Assembly: GCA_963854735.1 (NCBI GenBank)
Contig: OY978097.1
Location: 434,001-498,000, forward strand
Direction: 5' to 3'
Length of the DNA stretch: 64,000 nucleotides
Origin: Marvania coccoides
Taxonomy: Eukaryota > Chlorophyta > Trebouxiophyceae > Chlorellales > Chlorellaceae
A program made the translations under genes and the position numbers. A model generated the notes under the pieces. The model was not told the DNA's origin. It searched no databases and was given only the letters and a program-made list of their open reading frames with translations. How positions within the stretch are numbered: the first letter of the stretch is position 1; each line of letters begins with the position of its first letter. This document shows, piece by piece, positions 22,245-33,639 of the stretch.

Positions 22245-24402
22245 ATGGGCGGAGGTGTCGTCTCCCCCTTCGATGGCGTTAAAATCAAAGGAGGGCGATG
22301 GACCGTGTTCAAATTCTTTACGGTGTCGGTGGCGTACACTTCGGGTGAGCGATATCACAAGGGGTTTCCGCCTTTCGGTCTCAACCAGCGCGTTTCTAAG
22401 TTCATGTGATCGAGCAGACAGTTTTTTTGCTCCTTTGCCTGCAATGCGTCCAGTAACAGCCTTTTTTTCAATCACATTAGCACAATCTTTAATTTCACCA
22501 TCTCCTTGGCATTTTCCCTGACCCCTAATATTAATTTCCTCTCAAAGCTCAACCCCCGCCCCTCTTCCCCTTGCCCCTTCAGTTTGGCTGCAAGTCAGCA
22601 GCGACCTGGTGGAGTACAGGTCCCTCTACGGCCCCCAGATTCTGCTCTGGCTCAACATCGCCTATTACGCCCCCTCCATTCCATTACTAGTCTTCCAGTC
22701 TTTCTTCGACGAAGCGTTGGAAGCCTCACTCGGCGTCGCTTGCACCATCCTCTGGCGCCTTTTAATCGGCCTGGTGGGGTACGGACTTGTGTGTGCTGGG
22801 TTTCCCTTTCTCCCCCCCGAGATTTGGTACCTGCTGAGCTCTGTGGTGGCCCTTGGCCTCTTCAGCAGCATCGCCTTCTCCGCGTCATACCAGCTCGTCG
22901 CGAGATTCGCCAACAAAAACCTCATTGCGCTCAGCCTAGGGTAAGATAATATCTTGCGCTCTTGTTCTTGTCTTTCTTTCTTTGCCTGTTCCTATACAGA
23001 TAATTTATGTTACGCGACGTTTCGGTAATTCCAGATTTACCTACAACTCGGTGTTTATAGGTGCTCGGCATCGGGTCCGCTGGTGCTGGTGCTGCAGCTG
23101 GGGCTGGGGGTCACCAAAGATTCCACCTTCACCCAGCACCTCTACCTGTACGGCACAATCCTGGCTATTGTCATCACCGGCTTATGGGCCACCATAAGTC
23201 TCCTTTTCCGCCACTGGGACGCCATAGAAGCAGCAGGTCAAGTGGCAGATGGGGGGGGAGGGCAGCTGGAGAGCGAAGAGGCGCTGCTGGAGGCTGCAGA
23301 GGCGGCGCAGCACACCATTCTAAGCCCCAAAAGCCCGAGGCTCATCAGAAATCCATCGCTGCCACCGCTGCTGGCCTACAATCTGCTGGAGCCGTACGAA
23401 ACGTACCTGCCTGAAGATGAAGAGGGGTGGTCGGCTGTGGTAACGCGGCGCAGGACGATCAACGGCGTGAGGGGGCAGAGCTGGACGTCAAGTATTCTAG
23501 GATCCTCCACAGACGAAGTGACTGGCCCGCTGGGGCGCAGCGTCACGCTGCCCTCTCCCAACCCTGTGTCGCACCCTCTGCCGCTGGCGACAGCCGACGA
23601 TGGTGGATCGTCTCACTCCGCCCAGCGCGGCCTGCTGGCCACAGCGGAGGACCGAGAAGAAGGAATTACGGCAGCGCTGCCGGAGAAGCAGGAGGGGGTG
23701 TTGCAGCCAGTGCTGGTGATGCCGCGCCCACAGGTGGAGGAGGAGGAAGGGGGAAATGTTTCAGCAGGCAGCAGAGTGTTAAATGTTAGTGGGAATGCTG
23801 CCACCGGCACTGCCAATGGCGAATTGGGGGAGGGATACGAGGAAGAGGAGGAGGTAGATGAGCTGTCTGGGGGGCGTCTCCTCCTTCAAGTGCTGAAATG
23901 GACGTGGCCAGCACTTGTCGCCATCGGCCTGCAAGGTGGCATCGCCCTCACGCTCTTCCCCTTCTTCACCTACGTCCCCTCCTCAGGACACTTCGGCGAA
24001 GAGCTCCCCAAAGTGCTGTTTTTCGTACGCATTTTCTCCGACATCATCGGTCGAATGCTGCCGCGCGTGCCGCTGTGCCGACCTACCTCAATTTGGCCAG
24101 TGCTGGCCATCGCGGCGGCGAAGCTCGTGGCGGAGCCGTTCTTTTTCGTGTACCTGAAGAGCCCTCCGGCCTGGCATCAAGACTACGCAATTATTCTTTA
24201 CGTGGTGCTGATGTGGGCGGCAGGCGGGTTTGTCAACACCGCTGCCAACATGGTGGCGCCAAAAATGGTGCCGGGGCACTTGAAAAGCACCGCGGCTGCG
24301 TTCATGGCCATCGTGTACCAGACTGGGCACTTTATCGGGCTGGCTTCGGCTTCGCTGCTTTCTTTTGTAATGTTTGGGGAGAGCGGGGTGGCACCCCATT
24401 AA
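22245..24402 (+). CDS. Equilibrative nucleoside transporter-like membrane protein (SLC29-like)
   Basis: Exons 22245-22344, 22583-22940 and 23061-24402 give 599 aa. The N half has about six hydrophobic segments. A soluble loop of about 230 residues, rich in Glu, Ser and Pro, follows. The C half has about five more segments. The order of motifs fits ENT transporters: LFPFFTYV, then FVRIFSDIIGRMLPRV, and NTAANMVAPKMV before the last pair of helices. ENTs move nucleosides or bases down their gradient or with protons. The loop is far longer than usual (family members are about 420-460 aa). Split codons at both junctions are exact. The substrate is unknown. Confidence 0.65.
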
Positions 24403-24616
24403 TACCCCCCTGTTATTAGATCGATTTTTTATTACTTGTCCAGTATGGCAATTTTTTTTTCATTTGCTAAAATGCGGTTAATTTAGCGGGATTTTTGTTT
24501 TTAGGTTTCCCAACGTCTTATAAAAGTGTGAAACTCACATACAATTTCATTCATATACACATATTTTTAAATTCATTACCAAAGAAATTCAACAGCTCGA
24601 AAAGAAAACCAGGTAG

Positions 24617-25713
24617 TCAAGACAACTCTAATCCGGGGCTGCTTTCATCGCTGCCGTTGGCTGCTGCTCTCGTCAGCGCCTCTTCTTCAGCCTCCTCCAG
24701 CAGCCGCCTTGCATCTGTTCCCTCAGACGCCAGCAACGCAGGCTTTAAAAAATCGTTATTTCGCACTGAGGGGTCTGCACCCTGAGACAAAAGAAATCTC
24801 AAGACGTCTGTGAAGCCCCCACGAGCAGCATTGTGCAGGGGGGTATCCCCGTCGCCGTCTGTGGCGTTTACACAATCCGGCGCGTGCTCCATCAGCAGCT
24901 CTGCCAGCTCGCGGTAACCCCCTGCTGCGGCATCGTGCAGTGGAACTGCTCCATCGTCGTCGGGGAGATCTGCTCTCGCTCCTGCATTGATAAATTGCGA
25001 ATTTCAATCAATATTATTGGCTTAACCGTATGATATAGAGATTTCTATTGAAAGGGCTTGCTTATCATTAAAACACACACACACACACATATATTTAATG
25101 GTGAGAAAATGAACTGAATGCAAAAGAGAAGATTTGTTTTTGCTGTACCTGCTTGCAAGAGGAGGCGCGCGCAGCCCATGTGGCCGTATAGCGCCGCAAG
25201 ATGCAGGGCCGTGTCGCTGTCCTGACCAGGGGTATTGATAGGCACCGACAGCGAGGGGATCAGCTGTGCCAACTCACTTTCGTCACCGTGTTCAGTGGCT
25301 CGGAAAACCTTGAACACAAAAATAATACAGCAAATCAGGTTGAGTTGCAAAGGGATCGCCCGCGCGCCCCCCTCCCCACCCCCACCCCCGTCTTCCCTCC
25401 CTCCCTCCCCTCCCTTGATCCACCCCACCCCCGGCTTGATACGTATATTCAGCGAAGTATAAGGCCTAGAGCTTGGTGCATAAACTAAGAATCATACCAG
25501 CGTCAGGATGCCGCCCTGAGAAGGGTCCTCCCACTCCTCAGAGTCGTCAGAGGAGAAGGGGTAGCCACCCTCGCCTTCATGAAATGCGCGGCGATCGTCG
25601 GAACCCGATCTGGTGCCGTCTGAGCCGCTGTCCTCTTCAGAGGAAGATGCAGGATCAGGGTGAGGGCTGGGCGGCGGCTCGTTGGGGGGCATCTCATTGA
25701 ATGGCTGACCCAT
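24617..25713 (-). CDS. Ankyrin-repeat protein with acidic N terminus
   Basis: Minus-strand exons 25713-25498, 25308-25149 and 24981-24617 give 246 aa. Residues 1-70 are Pro-, Ser-, Asp- and Glu-rich and likely disordered. From about residue 75 come three or four ankyrin repeats: DSDTALHLAALYGHMGCARLL, GAVPLHDAAAGGYRELAELL, GDTPLHNAARGGFTDVLRFL. The last 40 residues form an acidic helix (ARRLLEEAEEEALTRAAANG). It has no signal peptide, unlike the ankyrin gene at 7604, so it is probably cytosolic or nuclear. Intron 2 contains an (AC)n repeat. Function is unassigned beyond protein binding. Confidence 0.85.
25073..25089 (+). repeat. (AC)n microsatellite in an intron
   Basis: About eight AC units in the second intron of the minus-strand ankyrin gene. 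Confidence 0.9.
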
Positions 25714-25971
25714 GGTGCTTGATACTGATTTAAAAAAATATTTTAATTGATTTAAAGCGCAGTTTGGGGTGTGTTTGAGCTGAAATTTTCAGTGAAAAAT
25801 TGAATATTGCCTTCGGATTTCGGCGTTGAGTGGCCAAATGGAATTTTGAGTTTTTATGCTTTTGCGCAAAGAGTAAAAGTCCTTGCCGCAAGCTGCGCCA
25901 AAGCGACATTTTCAACTACATTCTGACAGTTTTCGGTGTCGTTACAAAGCGGTGATTTCGCTGTGCACGCG

Positions 25972-27059
25972 ATGGATGACCTTAAAACGCACATCAAGGC
26001 ACGCCTAGATTTTTTTCGACCCGTTCATGACGGGTCGGAACTCCCCCGACACGTTTTACTCCGCACTTTCAAAGAGTTAATCCTCTCCCTTCCTTTTTCG
26101 TTCTCGCATAGGCAACCCAGGGCTTCCTGGACAAGTCGGACGGCCGGGACAAGTTGCTGGCGGCGGTGCAGTACGCCGCGATGTTCATCGCCGCCGGCAG
26201 CCCAGGGGACGCCAAAAAGGTTCAGGCGTCCGTAGCTGCCGCCCGCAAAGTTTTCCGCGTGATGCGCCCCCTGGAGAGCCTCGCCCCTCTGGTGCACAAC
26301 CCCGCGCTCAACCCCAGCAAGCCTCTGGCCATCGAGATCCTCAACAAGCTGAAACCTGTGCTGATGGCGGTCTATTTTGCCGGAGACAACGTTGTGTGGG
26401 CCTCGCAGGCAGGGCTGCTCACAGACAAGACCGTGGTCACCAGAGCGCAGAAGTCCTCGCTATACGGCTGGTTTGGCGGCTCGCTGTGCACCATCGTCTC
26501 AGAAATCTACGAAATTCAGGGTGAGTGCAGTTAATTTTTTTTTTATTTGAACTGGTTCACAACTGGGATGCATTGTTGTCTTTATTTTCCGAACAAGCTG
26601 AGCCTAGTACACTGTTATTCGTAACCGCATACTTGTCTATCTCTCCATGCCATATCTCCCATCTTACCTCTCTCTTGCCCTCTTTTATAAAAATACCTTT
26701 CTTGATCGTCAGCCATGACTGCCCGCCGCACGGGCGAATCCGCAGCAGACTACGCCGCACGGCAGGTTGCCATCGACCCCGAGGTCCGCCGCCGCACCAC
26801 CGTGCTCATCCATGCCTGCTTCCAGGCGCTGCTGGCCGTGGGGCTGCTGGAGCTGCGGCCGTGGAAGCCTCGAACTGTGGGGGCGCTGGGGATCATCGCG
26901 TCGGTGATGAACTGCTACATGCTGTGGCCTGCTGTGCCAAAGCCGTGGTTCTCGTTCTGGAGCGGAAGGCAGAAAGCCGCGGTGGTGGTGCCAGTGCCTC
27001 AGGTGCCCGCCCCGCTGCCGCCCGACGCCGTGGCGGTTTCGCGCCCCAAAGCAGCGTGA
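25972..27059 (+). CDS. PEX11: Peroxisomal membrane protein PEX11
   Basis: Exons about 25972-26022, 26112-26520 and 26713-27059 give 268 aa. PEX11 tubulates the peroxisomal membrane before division. Seen: DKSDGRDKLLAAVQYAAMF, the amphipathic helix segment, then AARKVFRVMRPLESL, and GWFGGSLCTIVSEIYEIQ followed by a charged loop and a C-terminal hydrophobic pair (ALLAVGLLEL, GIIASVMNCYML). The first junction is the weak point: the donor CCC|GTTCAT is poor, and a GC donor at AAG|GCACGC would give a protein eight residues shorter in the same phase. The second junction is clear. The C-terminal tail is Pro/Ala/Val-rich. Confidence 0.88.
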
Positions 27060-27506
27060 AATGTGTCTGAGAGAGAGCGAACGAAAGAAATGGAAGGAAA
27101 TTCACGATAGAAAGAATGTATTATAATGCTTTGATGAAACACATATGCTTCTGTTCAATTTTTTTCAGCAGAAGTATCCCGTATTTAGTGAAATTATATT
27201 AGATTCTTGTAGCGATGCCTGCTTTGCCCCCCATGTAATATATGCGCAAGATGACGAATTATAAAGGGGTGAAGACGAGCCGTCTGGCCCTCTGTGACTC
27301 CATGCAGCTGCCACGCTTCTAGACGATGGCAAATTATTTGTGTTTACGTGTCTAGAATTTATCTATTTGGCATCAATTTTGATTTGACTGAGTGAGGGCA
27401 GCGATCTTTTATGTAATATTATATTTAATATAAATAAATAAATCTTGTGATCGAGACAGAACCAACTTTTCCCGCCTACAATCTCTTTTTTGTTGCAAAA
27501 TTCAAT
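27060..27506. other. Intergenic region
   Basis: AT-rich spacer between two plus-strand genes. No recognisable element was found. Confidence 0.5.
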
Positions 27507-28526
27507 ATGACGACCATCACTGGTAAGGTGGCTGTAGTCACCGGCGCCAACAAAGGCATTGGGCTTGAGGTACTCGGCTGAAACGAACAATCATTGCTAA
27601 ACTGACTATCATTTTTTGCACCCGTCTTTTCTGGTCTTTAATACGCTTCACACATTCTTCTCTCGGCCATTTTTGCCGCAGCTCACCCGCCAGCTGGCGT
27701 CCCGCGGCAACACCGTCTTTGCCACCGCCCGCAAACCCAAAGACGCCGCCGAGCTGCATAACCTGGCCAAATCTGCAGATGTGCGGGTCATGGAGCTCGA
27801 CGTGACCTCCCCCCAGTCCATCGATGTGTTTGCCAACAACCTCAAGAGTCAGACTCCTCACGTTGATCTTTTAATCAACAATGCTGGTTTGCTGACTCAC
27901 ACTGGTTTGACAGGCGTCACTTCTGAGGAGCTGATGACGCTATTTACGACCAACACCATGGGCCCATTGCTGGTGACCCAGGCGGTGTACAAGCTAGGCT
28001 TGCTGGGGGGCAAAGCGGGGAAGAGCACAGTGGCCAATATGACGAGCAAAATGGGTTCAATTGATGACAATGGCAGCGGAGGGTAAGATTTAGTCTTTTT
28101 TCAAGGCTGAGAAATGTTTGCATGGCGTGATTCATCGCAGTTTTAACTTCACGTCCCCAATTTCCACCACAGATATTACGCCTACAGGGCCTCCAAGTGC
28201 GCCCTCAACATCATCAACAAGTCGCTGTCGGTGGACCTCGCCAGAGATGGTATTGAGAGCGTGCTACTGCACCCGGTGCGTGTTGTCAAAACAATAATAT
28301 TTGTTCTTCAGTTGATTCTTGTCTTCTGCAAAAGTAAACCAATCGATATAATATTTACCATCGTTTTTTGAACTTAATTCAGGGTTTTGTGAAGACTCCT
28401 ATGACGAATAATATTGGCAACATCGACGCAGCCACCTCAGCCGGGGGACTGCTGTCCATGCTGGAGAGCGGCAAGCCGCTGAACGGGCGCTGGTACGGTT
28501 GGAACGGGGAGGAAATCCCATGGTAG
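27507..28526 (+). CDS. Short-chain dehydrogenase/reductase (C-factor/carbonyl reductase-like)
   Basis: Exons 27507-27569, 27682-28082, 28173-28275 and 28383-28526 give 236 aa, a normal single-domain classical SDR. The nucleotide-binding motif is TGANKGIGLE, followed by NNAG in the core and the catalytic YRASK with an upstream Ser in MTSKMGS. ARKPKD after the second strand, with an Arg at the cofactor pocket, suggests NADP(H). The C terminus HPGFVKTPM is typical of CsgA-like SDRs. The substrate is unknown. No targeting peptide is evident, so it is probably cytosolic. Confidence 0.9.
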
Positions 28527-28784
28527 CGTACCGCGTATTTTGTGCGAGAAAAGAGTGTGCCTGTGATATAATCACTGTAGTTCAAATTAGTTAGGAAGGA
28601 AAAAAGACTGCTGACAAAGCAGCATTACGCCGCGTGCTGGAGCCACTGCCGACCCTTGTTTCGGGCCCCCTGTTTCCATGGTAAATTTATCAATTCTTTG
28701 TAAATAATACGCGCACACAACAACTGCAGCTTACGACAATAAAACAACGTTTTTCTATCCAGTTCATCATCTATTTTAGCAGCA

Positions 28785-30339
28785 ATGCGCAAATTCGCGG
28801 TAGTTGCTGCGGTCTTAGCACTTTGCTGTCTTAATCCGGTTTCCGGGCAGACCGCGGTAAGTGAGAATTTGGGATTTGATCATTTAATTTTAAGATCACT
28901 TCTCACCGTCCTATAGACATCGTCCCAAGACATTGTCCATAGACATCGTCCTATAGCCCATAGCATCCAAAAGACACCCTACTGCGGACAATTGAATAAT
29001 TGATAGTATTTCAACACGCGTGCCTTCTGTTTATACTGAAACTATTCCCTCTGGTCTGAAGGCAGAGTGCAAGACCTGGCTGAACGCCCCAACCGCATAT
29101 TCCAAGTATGAGGACATTTTGGCTGCGCTGAGAGGTGGCAAGTCCCCCGCGTCGATCGCCAACCTCAAATGCCTGGTCCCCGGGTCCTACTCCCTCACCA
29201 CCAACTCCGCAAAAGCAGTCTACAAAAAAGTCATTCAGACGTCTTTCCACCCCTCAATTCTGTACTACGCCACCAAGCGGTCGTTCGAAAACATTCTGGA
29301 AGATGACGCCGCCGACAACGGGCACATGATTCTGGCCTGGCCTGGCTCCTACGTGGCCGAAGCTGCCCTCACAGGCTACCAGAAAACTGGCCAAACTCGT
29401 TTCCTCGACGCTTTCGTTAGCTACTTTGACCGCGTGATTGCCCGCCGTGACGACCGCGCCAAAAAATTCGATGTCTACCACAAACGGGTGATGAAAGCGT
29501 GGGGGGCGACAGAGCTGGGTCCCTGGGTTGCTTTTCCCACCCCCAACGGCAGAATCGTGTACCCCGCCACGCTGTTTGCCCGCATCGTGCGCGAAACCCC
29601 CGCGCTGACTGCGAAATACGGCGCCACTGCCGCCCGCTACATAAGAATTTCAGAACAAACGCTGGCAGAATTTGACGGTGACTGGAAGAAGGTGGCTGGC
29701 ACGACGTCCAATGAGTTCTGGTACCACGTGCCGTACGAAGCCAAAGCGTTCCCGCTGCGGCGAGACCCCACCAACCACGTGCATTTAATCGCCAACGCCT
29801 GGCTGAACCTGCATAAGCTCACCGACAACGCCAAGTACAAGATCCGCGTGGAAACTGCGCTGAGAATCTTTTTCAAAAGCGTGGTGAAGGTGGCGGACGG
29901 CACCGTGTACTGGAATTATTTCCCCTACTTTGCGAAAAAAGAAAAGACGGTGTTTTCTCTGGGCAAGCACACTTCGGAGTACATGTGGAAGGTATCCCTC
30001 ACGACGCCATTTTTGCTGCGCGCCAAAGCCGACGGGTACACCATGCCGCCCTACCTCATGCGCGCCATCACCAAGACGCTCACCACGGTGAATTTCCGGG
30101 AGACAAAGCTCCTGAAAAATCTGTCCCCGATAGACAACAGGGGCTACCTGAACCCTAGCACAGACCCCCCAGAGATGCTCAGCCAGGCGCGGAACGTGGT
30201 GACGCTCGTTGAGTGGGCGCCAGTGATGAAGAACGAGGTTTCTACCCTGGTGGCCAACCGACCTGACCTCTTCCCCAGGGCCTGGATGACCTCAACGGGG
30301 CTGCTGACCTACGCCCGCTTCCTCCCCAATTCGAACTAA
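28785..30339 (+). CDS. Secreted protein, possible (alpha/alpha) barrel, unassigned
   Basis: Exons 28785-28856 and 29062-30339 give 449 aa. Exon 1 is exactly a cleavable signal peptide (MRKFAVVAAVLALCCLNPVSG). The mature part is helical with repeated aromatic loops: NGHMILAWPGSYVAEAAL, GATELGPWVAF, NHVHLIANAWLNLHKLTDN and TVYWNYFPYF. This pattern resembles six-hairpin (alpha/alpha) barrel carbohydrate-active enzymes or uronate epimerases, but I cannot name a family. No catalytic pair can be assigned. The acceptor is inferred from phase (tctgaag at 29061). The first intron carries short direct repeats. Confidence 0.65.
28912..28955 (+). repeat. Short direct repeats in an intron
   Basis: The segment catcgtcc, catagacatcgtcc and tatag variants recur three times within about 45 bases in the only intron of the secreted barrel-protein gene. 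Confidence 0.7.
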
Positions 30340-31621
30340 ATTCCAGTGCACAGAGGGATTCCTCTCTCTTGTGTGTGCTTTTTTCCCCAGGGCGTTGCCC
30401 TCTCATTTTGTTCAAGCAAGTTGTTCACCCAATTTCTTTACTGGGGTATTCCCTAATTTGTGCGTATTAAATAGTTTTTGTCTGACACGCACTTCATTGG
30501 CAGCGACCGACTACTTGTTGAACTTGCCACCCGAGTTTTGTTTATATTCTGACACAACGACCGGTCTCCTTATTGAATTTGCCAGCTGATTTTCGTGTTT
30601 CTTCTACACCTCTAATATAATAATAACATGACTCCAGCGTCTTCTTTTAGTCAATTTCCCAATTTTCTTCCCCTTGCCTTTCTGGCGCCTAGGAAGCATC
30701 ATCAAGTGCCATCCACCTCTGTCTCTGCCCTTTATTTTGTAGAGATTAAATTGTGTGATATTTATTGAACCAATTTCTTGTAAATTCCCAATGATGCCCA
30801 CTGCCATCTAACTAATTAATTTGCAGCTATTGAATGCACGGCAATGCATTCTTTTCTCGTGAAATCAGCGCATATGCTTGCTGTGGGTACGAAAAGCTCG
30901 ACAGTGTTGGCGAACATGATATGCCCAATGCACCAGCACCCCCAGAGGAAGAAACAGAGAAGGGCGGCTATTCTGACGGGGAATCAGAATAGCACCGCCA
31001 CCGCCAACTAAAGGAAGCGGGGAAAAAGATCCTGCTTCCCTGGACTGGCAATACTATCATTTGTATATTTGTGCCATTATTTTGTGTTAAGACAATAAAA
31101 AGACATTGGGAGAAAGGATGGTGAAATATTCATAGTAATTTACAATGTTATAAATTAGTTGTTGGCAATTCCAGGGCTGGCAACGCGGTAAACACAAGCG
31201 GACACTTTGCAATGATTTATGGATCTTTTACGATATGAAATAACTGTCTGTAATATTAATAATGCGGCAGTCGAGGCATGGACAAGTGAACAATTATTAT
31301 AATAAAAAATTTGGCAAGCTAAATACGATTATTCTAATATTATATGAATAGTATCGTCAGTTTTATCATTTTAAACGTATTTTCAGGGGACAGACCTTGC
31401 GAAAAGATAAATTCTGAATTGTTGGAATTATTATTTTAATCAAGACAAGATTCATCTAGCTACATTCAGCCCCCGTAATCTTTTGTGAGGGCACCAAAGC
31501 ATAAATACGAGCATAAATTTCAAACCCACCCGGCATTCGGATAAAAAAGCGAAGCAGAGGGATCCCTCAAAAGTGCCGCTGCTGCTGCCTTTTCAAGCTT
31601 TTCCCGCCTTATCAGACATCC
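30340..31621. other. Long AT-rich intergenic region
   Basis: About 1.3 kb, AT-rich apart from a GC-richer island at 30830-31010 that holds a small ORF (listed separately). AATAAA at about 31095 could end that transcript. Nothing else was recognised. Confidence 0.5.
30834..30992 (+). CDS. Candidate 52-aa acidic small protein
   Basis: An uninterrupted ORF of 52 codons from ATG 30834 to TAG 30992. It begins MHGNAFFSREISAYACCGYE and ends EETEKGGYSDGESE, an acidic tail with a CC pair. A second overlapping 55-codon frame (ATG 30844 to TAA 31011) is basic and looks less protein-like. The reasons to list it are the local rise in GC compared with AT-rich flanks, and a downstream AATAAA. It could also be a terminal exon of a gene whose other exons I cannot see. 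No family was recognised. Confidence 0.35.
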   Translation: MHGNAFFSREISAYACCGYEKLDSVGEHDMPNAPAPPEEETEKGGYSDGESE

Positions 31622-32902
31622 ATGTCCACCACCATGACGGACGTCGCCTTTGTCCCGACCTGCTTTCTGTGCGACAAGGAGGTTCGCAATCCGGTGGCCT
31701 GCCCCCGCTGCGATGCTGTGCACTACTGCTCCATAAACCACCTCAAGCTGGACCGCGCCCAAAGCCACCAGCCGGACGACTGTCGCCGAGCGGCGACACA
31801 CATGCAGACCGCTCCAGGCATACACTTCATGCCCTTCTTTCCCTGGCATCCTCAAACCAACGGCCACCCATCCCTTTGTACGCAATTAATGGAGTCAGGA
31901 GTGCATGGTAAAGGGCCTTGGCAGCGGGAGTGCCCGTGCAGCGGAGGCATGGCTTACGGTACCCAAGCTCCGCTGCTGAAGCAGCTCTGGCGGTCCTCAA
32001 GCAGTGCTACCGTCACCCGGGCTGAGCTGGCGGAGCGACTGGCCGACTGGTGGGGCGTGCCTGGCGGCAGTGAGCTGCTGACGACGGCAAGGCAAACGGC
32101 GGATCCTGCGCCATGCGACTGGGAGTCGTACTGCGCGCAGCGCCCGCTGGAAACTTCTTCTCTGCTGCCGGTGCTGCTCGACACCCCGCTGACCATATTA
32201 TGGGCGGTCAACCGCTGGCGCGCCAAAACGCAGGCCCCAGGAGAGATTGGGTCTTCCTCACCACCCACCCGCTTGGTGATTTATTGCGTGGGCGCAGAGA
32301 AAGAGGTGGATCAGTGGCCGACGCTCCTAGAGCTTGGGGCCTTGCTGCCGTTTACGGAGGTCGTGCTGCATGTTATGGGGCCCGAGGTGCCATGCTGGGC
32401 CGACAACCGCAGCTTGACGGTAGCAAATCCTTCACCGCCTGGTGCAAACGCAGCTTCGGCCCCCACCATGCAGATTTCTTTCCACCAAGGTCTCATTCAA
32501 GATGTCGTTGGCAGGCGGCTGAACTCTGCTTCGCACCATCCCGACGTGGTCGTGGGCTTGAATGCGGGGCTGGGGGCCTACCAGCCGTGGATGTTTGGGC
32601 TGGCGGTGCTGCGGAGGATGATGCAGGTGGGCGGCAAGCCGAAAGTTTTACTATTCACAGATTACATGGCGGAGTCGATTTACATCGCCAGGAGGAACTC
32701 AAACATGCTGTTTGGGCCGCTGCGGGGCACAGAGTTTCGGGATGAGTGCTGTGGGTACCACGGAGAGATTGATATCAGTGGGAGAGTGAGCATGAGCGGG
32801 GCGGAGGTGAATCCTTTTAGAAAGCCGCGGTGGGTGAAGCAGCCGAATCACAGCATGCCTTTTTGTCACAACGGGTTTGCATTCTGGCTGGAGCTTGATT
32901 AA
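31622..32902 (+). CDS. MYND zinc-finger protein, MSS51-like
   Basis: Single exon, 426 aa. Residues about 14-55 form a MYND finger: CFLCDKEVRNPVACPRCD, then YCSINH and H-x-C (HQPDDC). The C-terminal part fits the MSS51/ZMYND17 putative zinc-peptidase-like domain: LVIYCVGAEKEV, LHVMGPEVPCW, then HPDVVVGLNAGLGAYQPWM and KVLLFTDYMAES. Fungal MSS51 controls COX1 mRNA translation in mitochondria. Many algal and animal relatives are uncharacterised, so a mitochondrial role is inference. No clear presequence precedes the finger. The single-exon form is unusual among its intron-bearing neighbours. Confidence 0.75.
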   Translation: MSTTMTDVAFVPTCFLCDKEVRNPVACPRCDAVHYCSINHLKLDRAQSHQPDDCRRAATHMQTAPGIHFMPFFPWHPQTNGHPSLCTQLMESGVHGKGPWQRECPCSGGMAYGTQAPLLKQLWRSSSSATVTRAELAERLADWWGVPGGSELLTTARQTADPAPCDWESYCAQRPLETSSLLPVLLDTPLTILWAVNRWRAKTQAPGEIGSSSPPTRLVIYCVGAEKEVDQWPTLLELGALLPFTEVVLHVMGPEVPCWADNRSLTVANPSPPGANAASAPTMQISFHQGLIQDVVGRRLNSASHHPDVVVGLNAGLGAYQPWMFGLAVLRRMMQVGGKPKVLLFTDYMAESIYIARRNSNMLFGPLRGTEFRDECCGYHGEIDISGRVSMSGAEVNPFRKPRWVKQPNHSMPFCHNGFAFWLELD

Positions 32903-33639
32903 ACGCGATTTTATCCTGAGAATCCAGCGCCAAGTACAATTTTCCAAGAGGGTTGCTTTTATTCGCAATAGCGCTTCTATAATTTCATTGAGAGAAAACC
33001 CCTCCGGTGTCCAAAATCTCCAAAATCTCATTAACTATTTTATAGAATCGTCAACACTTGTAAACTTATATTTGCATTAGAAACTGTGTGAAACTCCTCG
33101 CTGAAAAAAGAAGACTGGAAGAAGGAACTGCAGCGGAGCGCATACGATTCAATCTCTAAACCCCTGGAGTGCCAGGGGTGGGTGGGTTTAACATTGTTAA
33201 CATGAAGACTTCCATCTAAATGGAAATCTTCAATCATGTATCTTTCGCTTGCGCTCGTGGCCCCGATTCAACCCGCCTCGACAACGCATTTCTACGTCGT
33301 TCGCTGCGGGATGAGCCCTCCTGCGCGGCGCCAGGCCCCAACCTTATGTCCGCAAAAACAAATTTCTCGCTGGTTTGATTACCGGCATGTCTCCCTTGGG
33401 CTGCTTTGTCTTTGTTTGGTTGCTGCTCAGCATGCATGCTGTTGGCCATGCAGCTGAAGAAGGGAAGCAAAGCTTCATATTTTCAGTCACACTATTTTAT
33501 GTTTATACGTCTTTCACTCGGGTGTCTCATCTCAATCAGCTTCCTGTACCTTTTGCCGCAGAGGAATTTTCTGATCGAAAACTAATTTCATTTTTTTTTT
33601 TTTGATCACAACATATTTGCAAAAAACAGCGCACACGAA
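32903..33639. other. Intergenic region
   Basis: About 0.7 kb. It includes a short inverted repeat near 33161-33180 (cccctggagtgccaggggtg) and a GC-richer patch at 33240-33370 with only short open frames on both strands. No gene is supported. Confidence 0.5.

Noticed and set aside
33234..33605. Overlapping short frames on both strands (for example 33236-33457)
   Set aside because: No family features, no splice partners and no agreement on strand; the GC patch alone is not enough.
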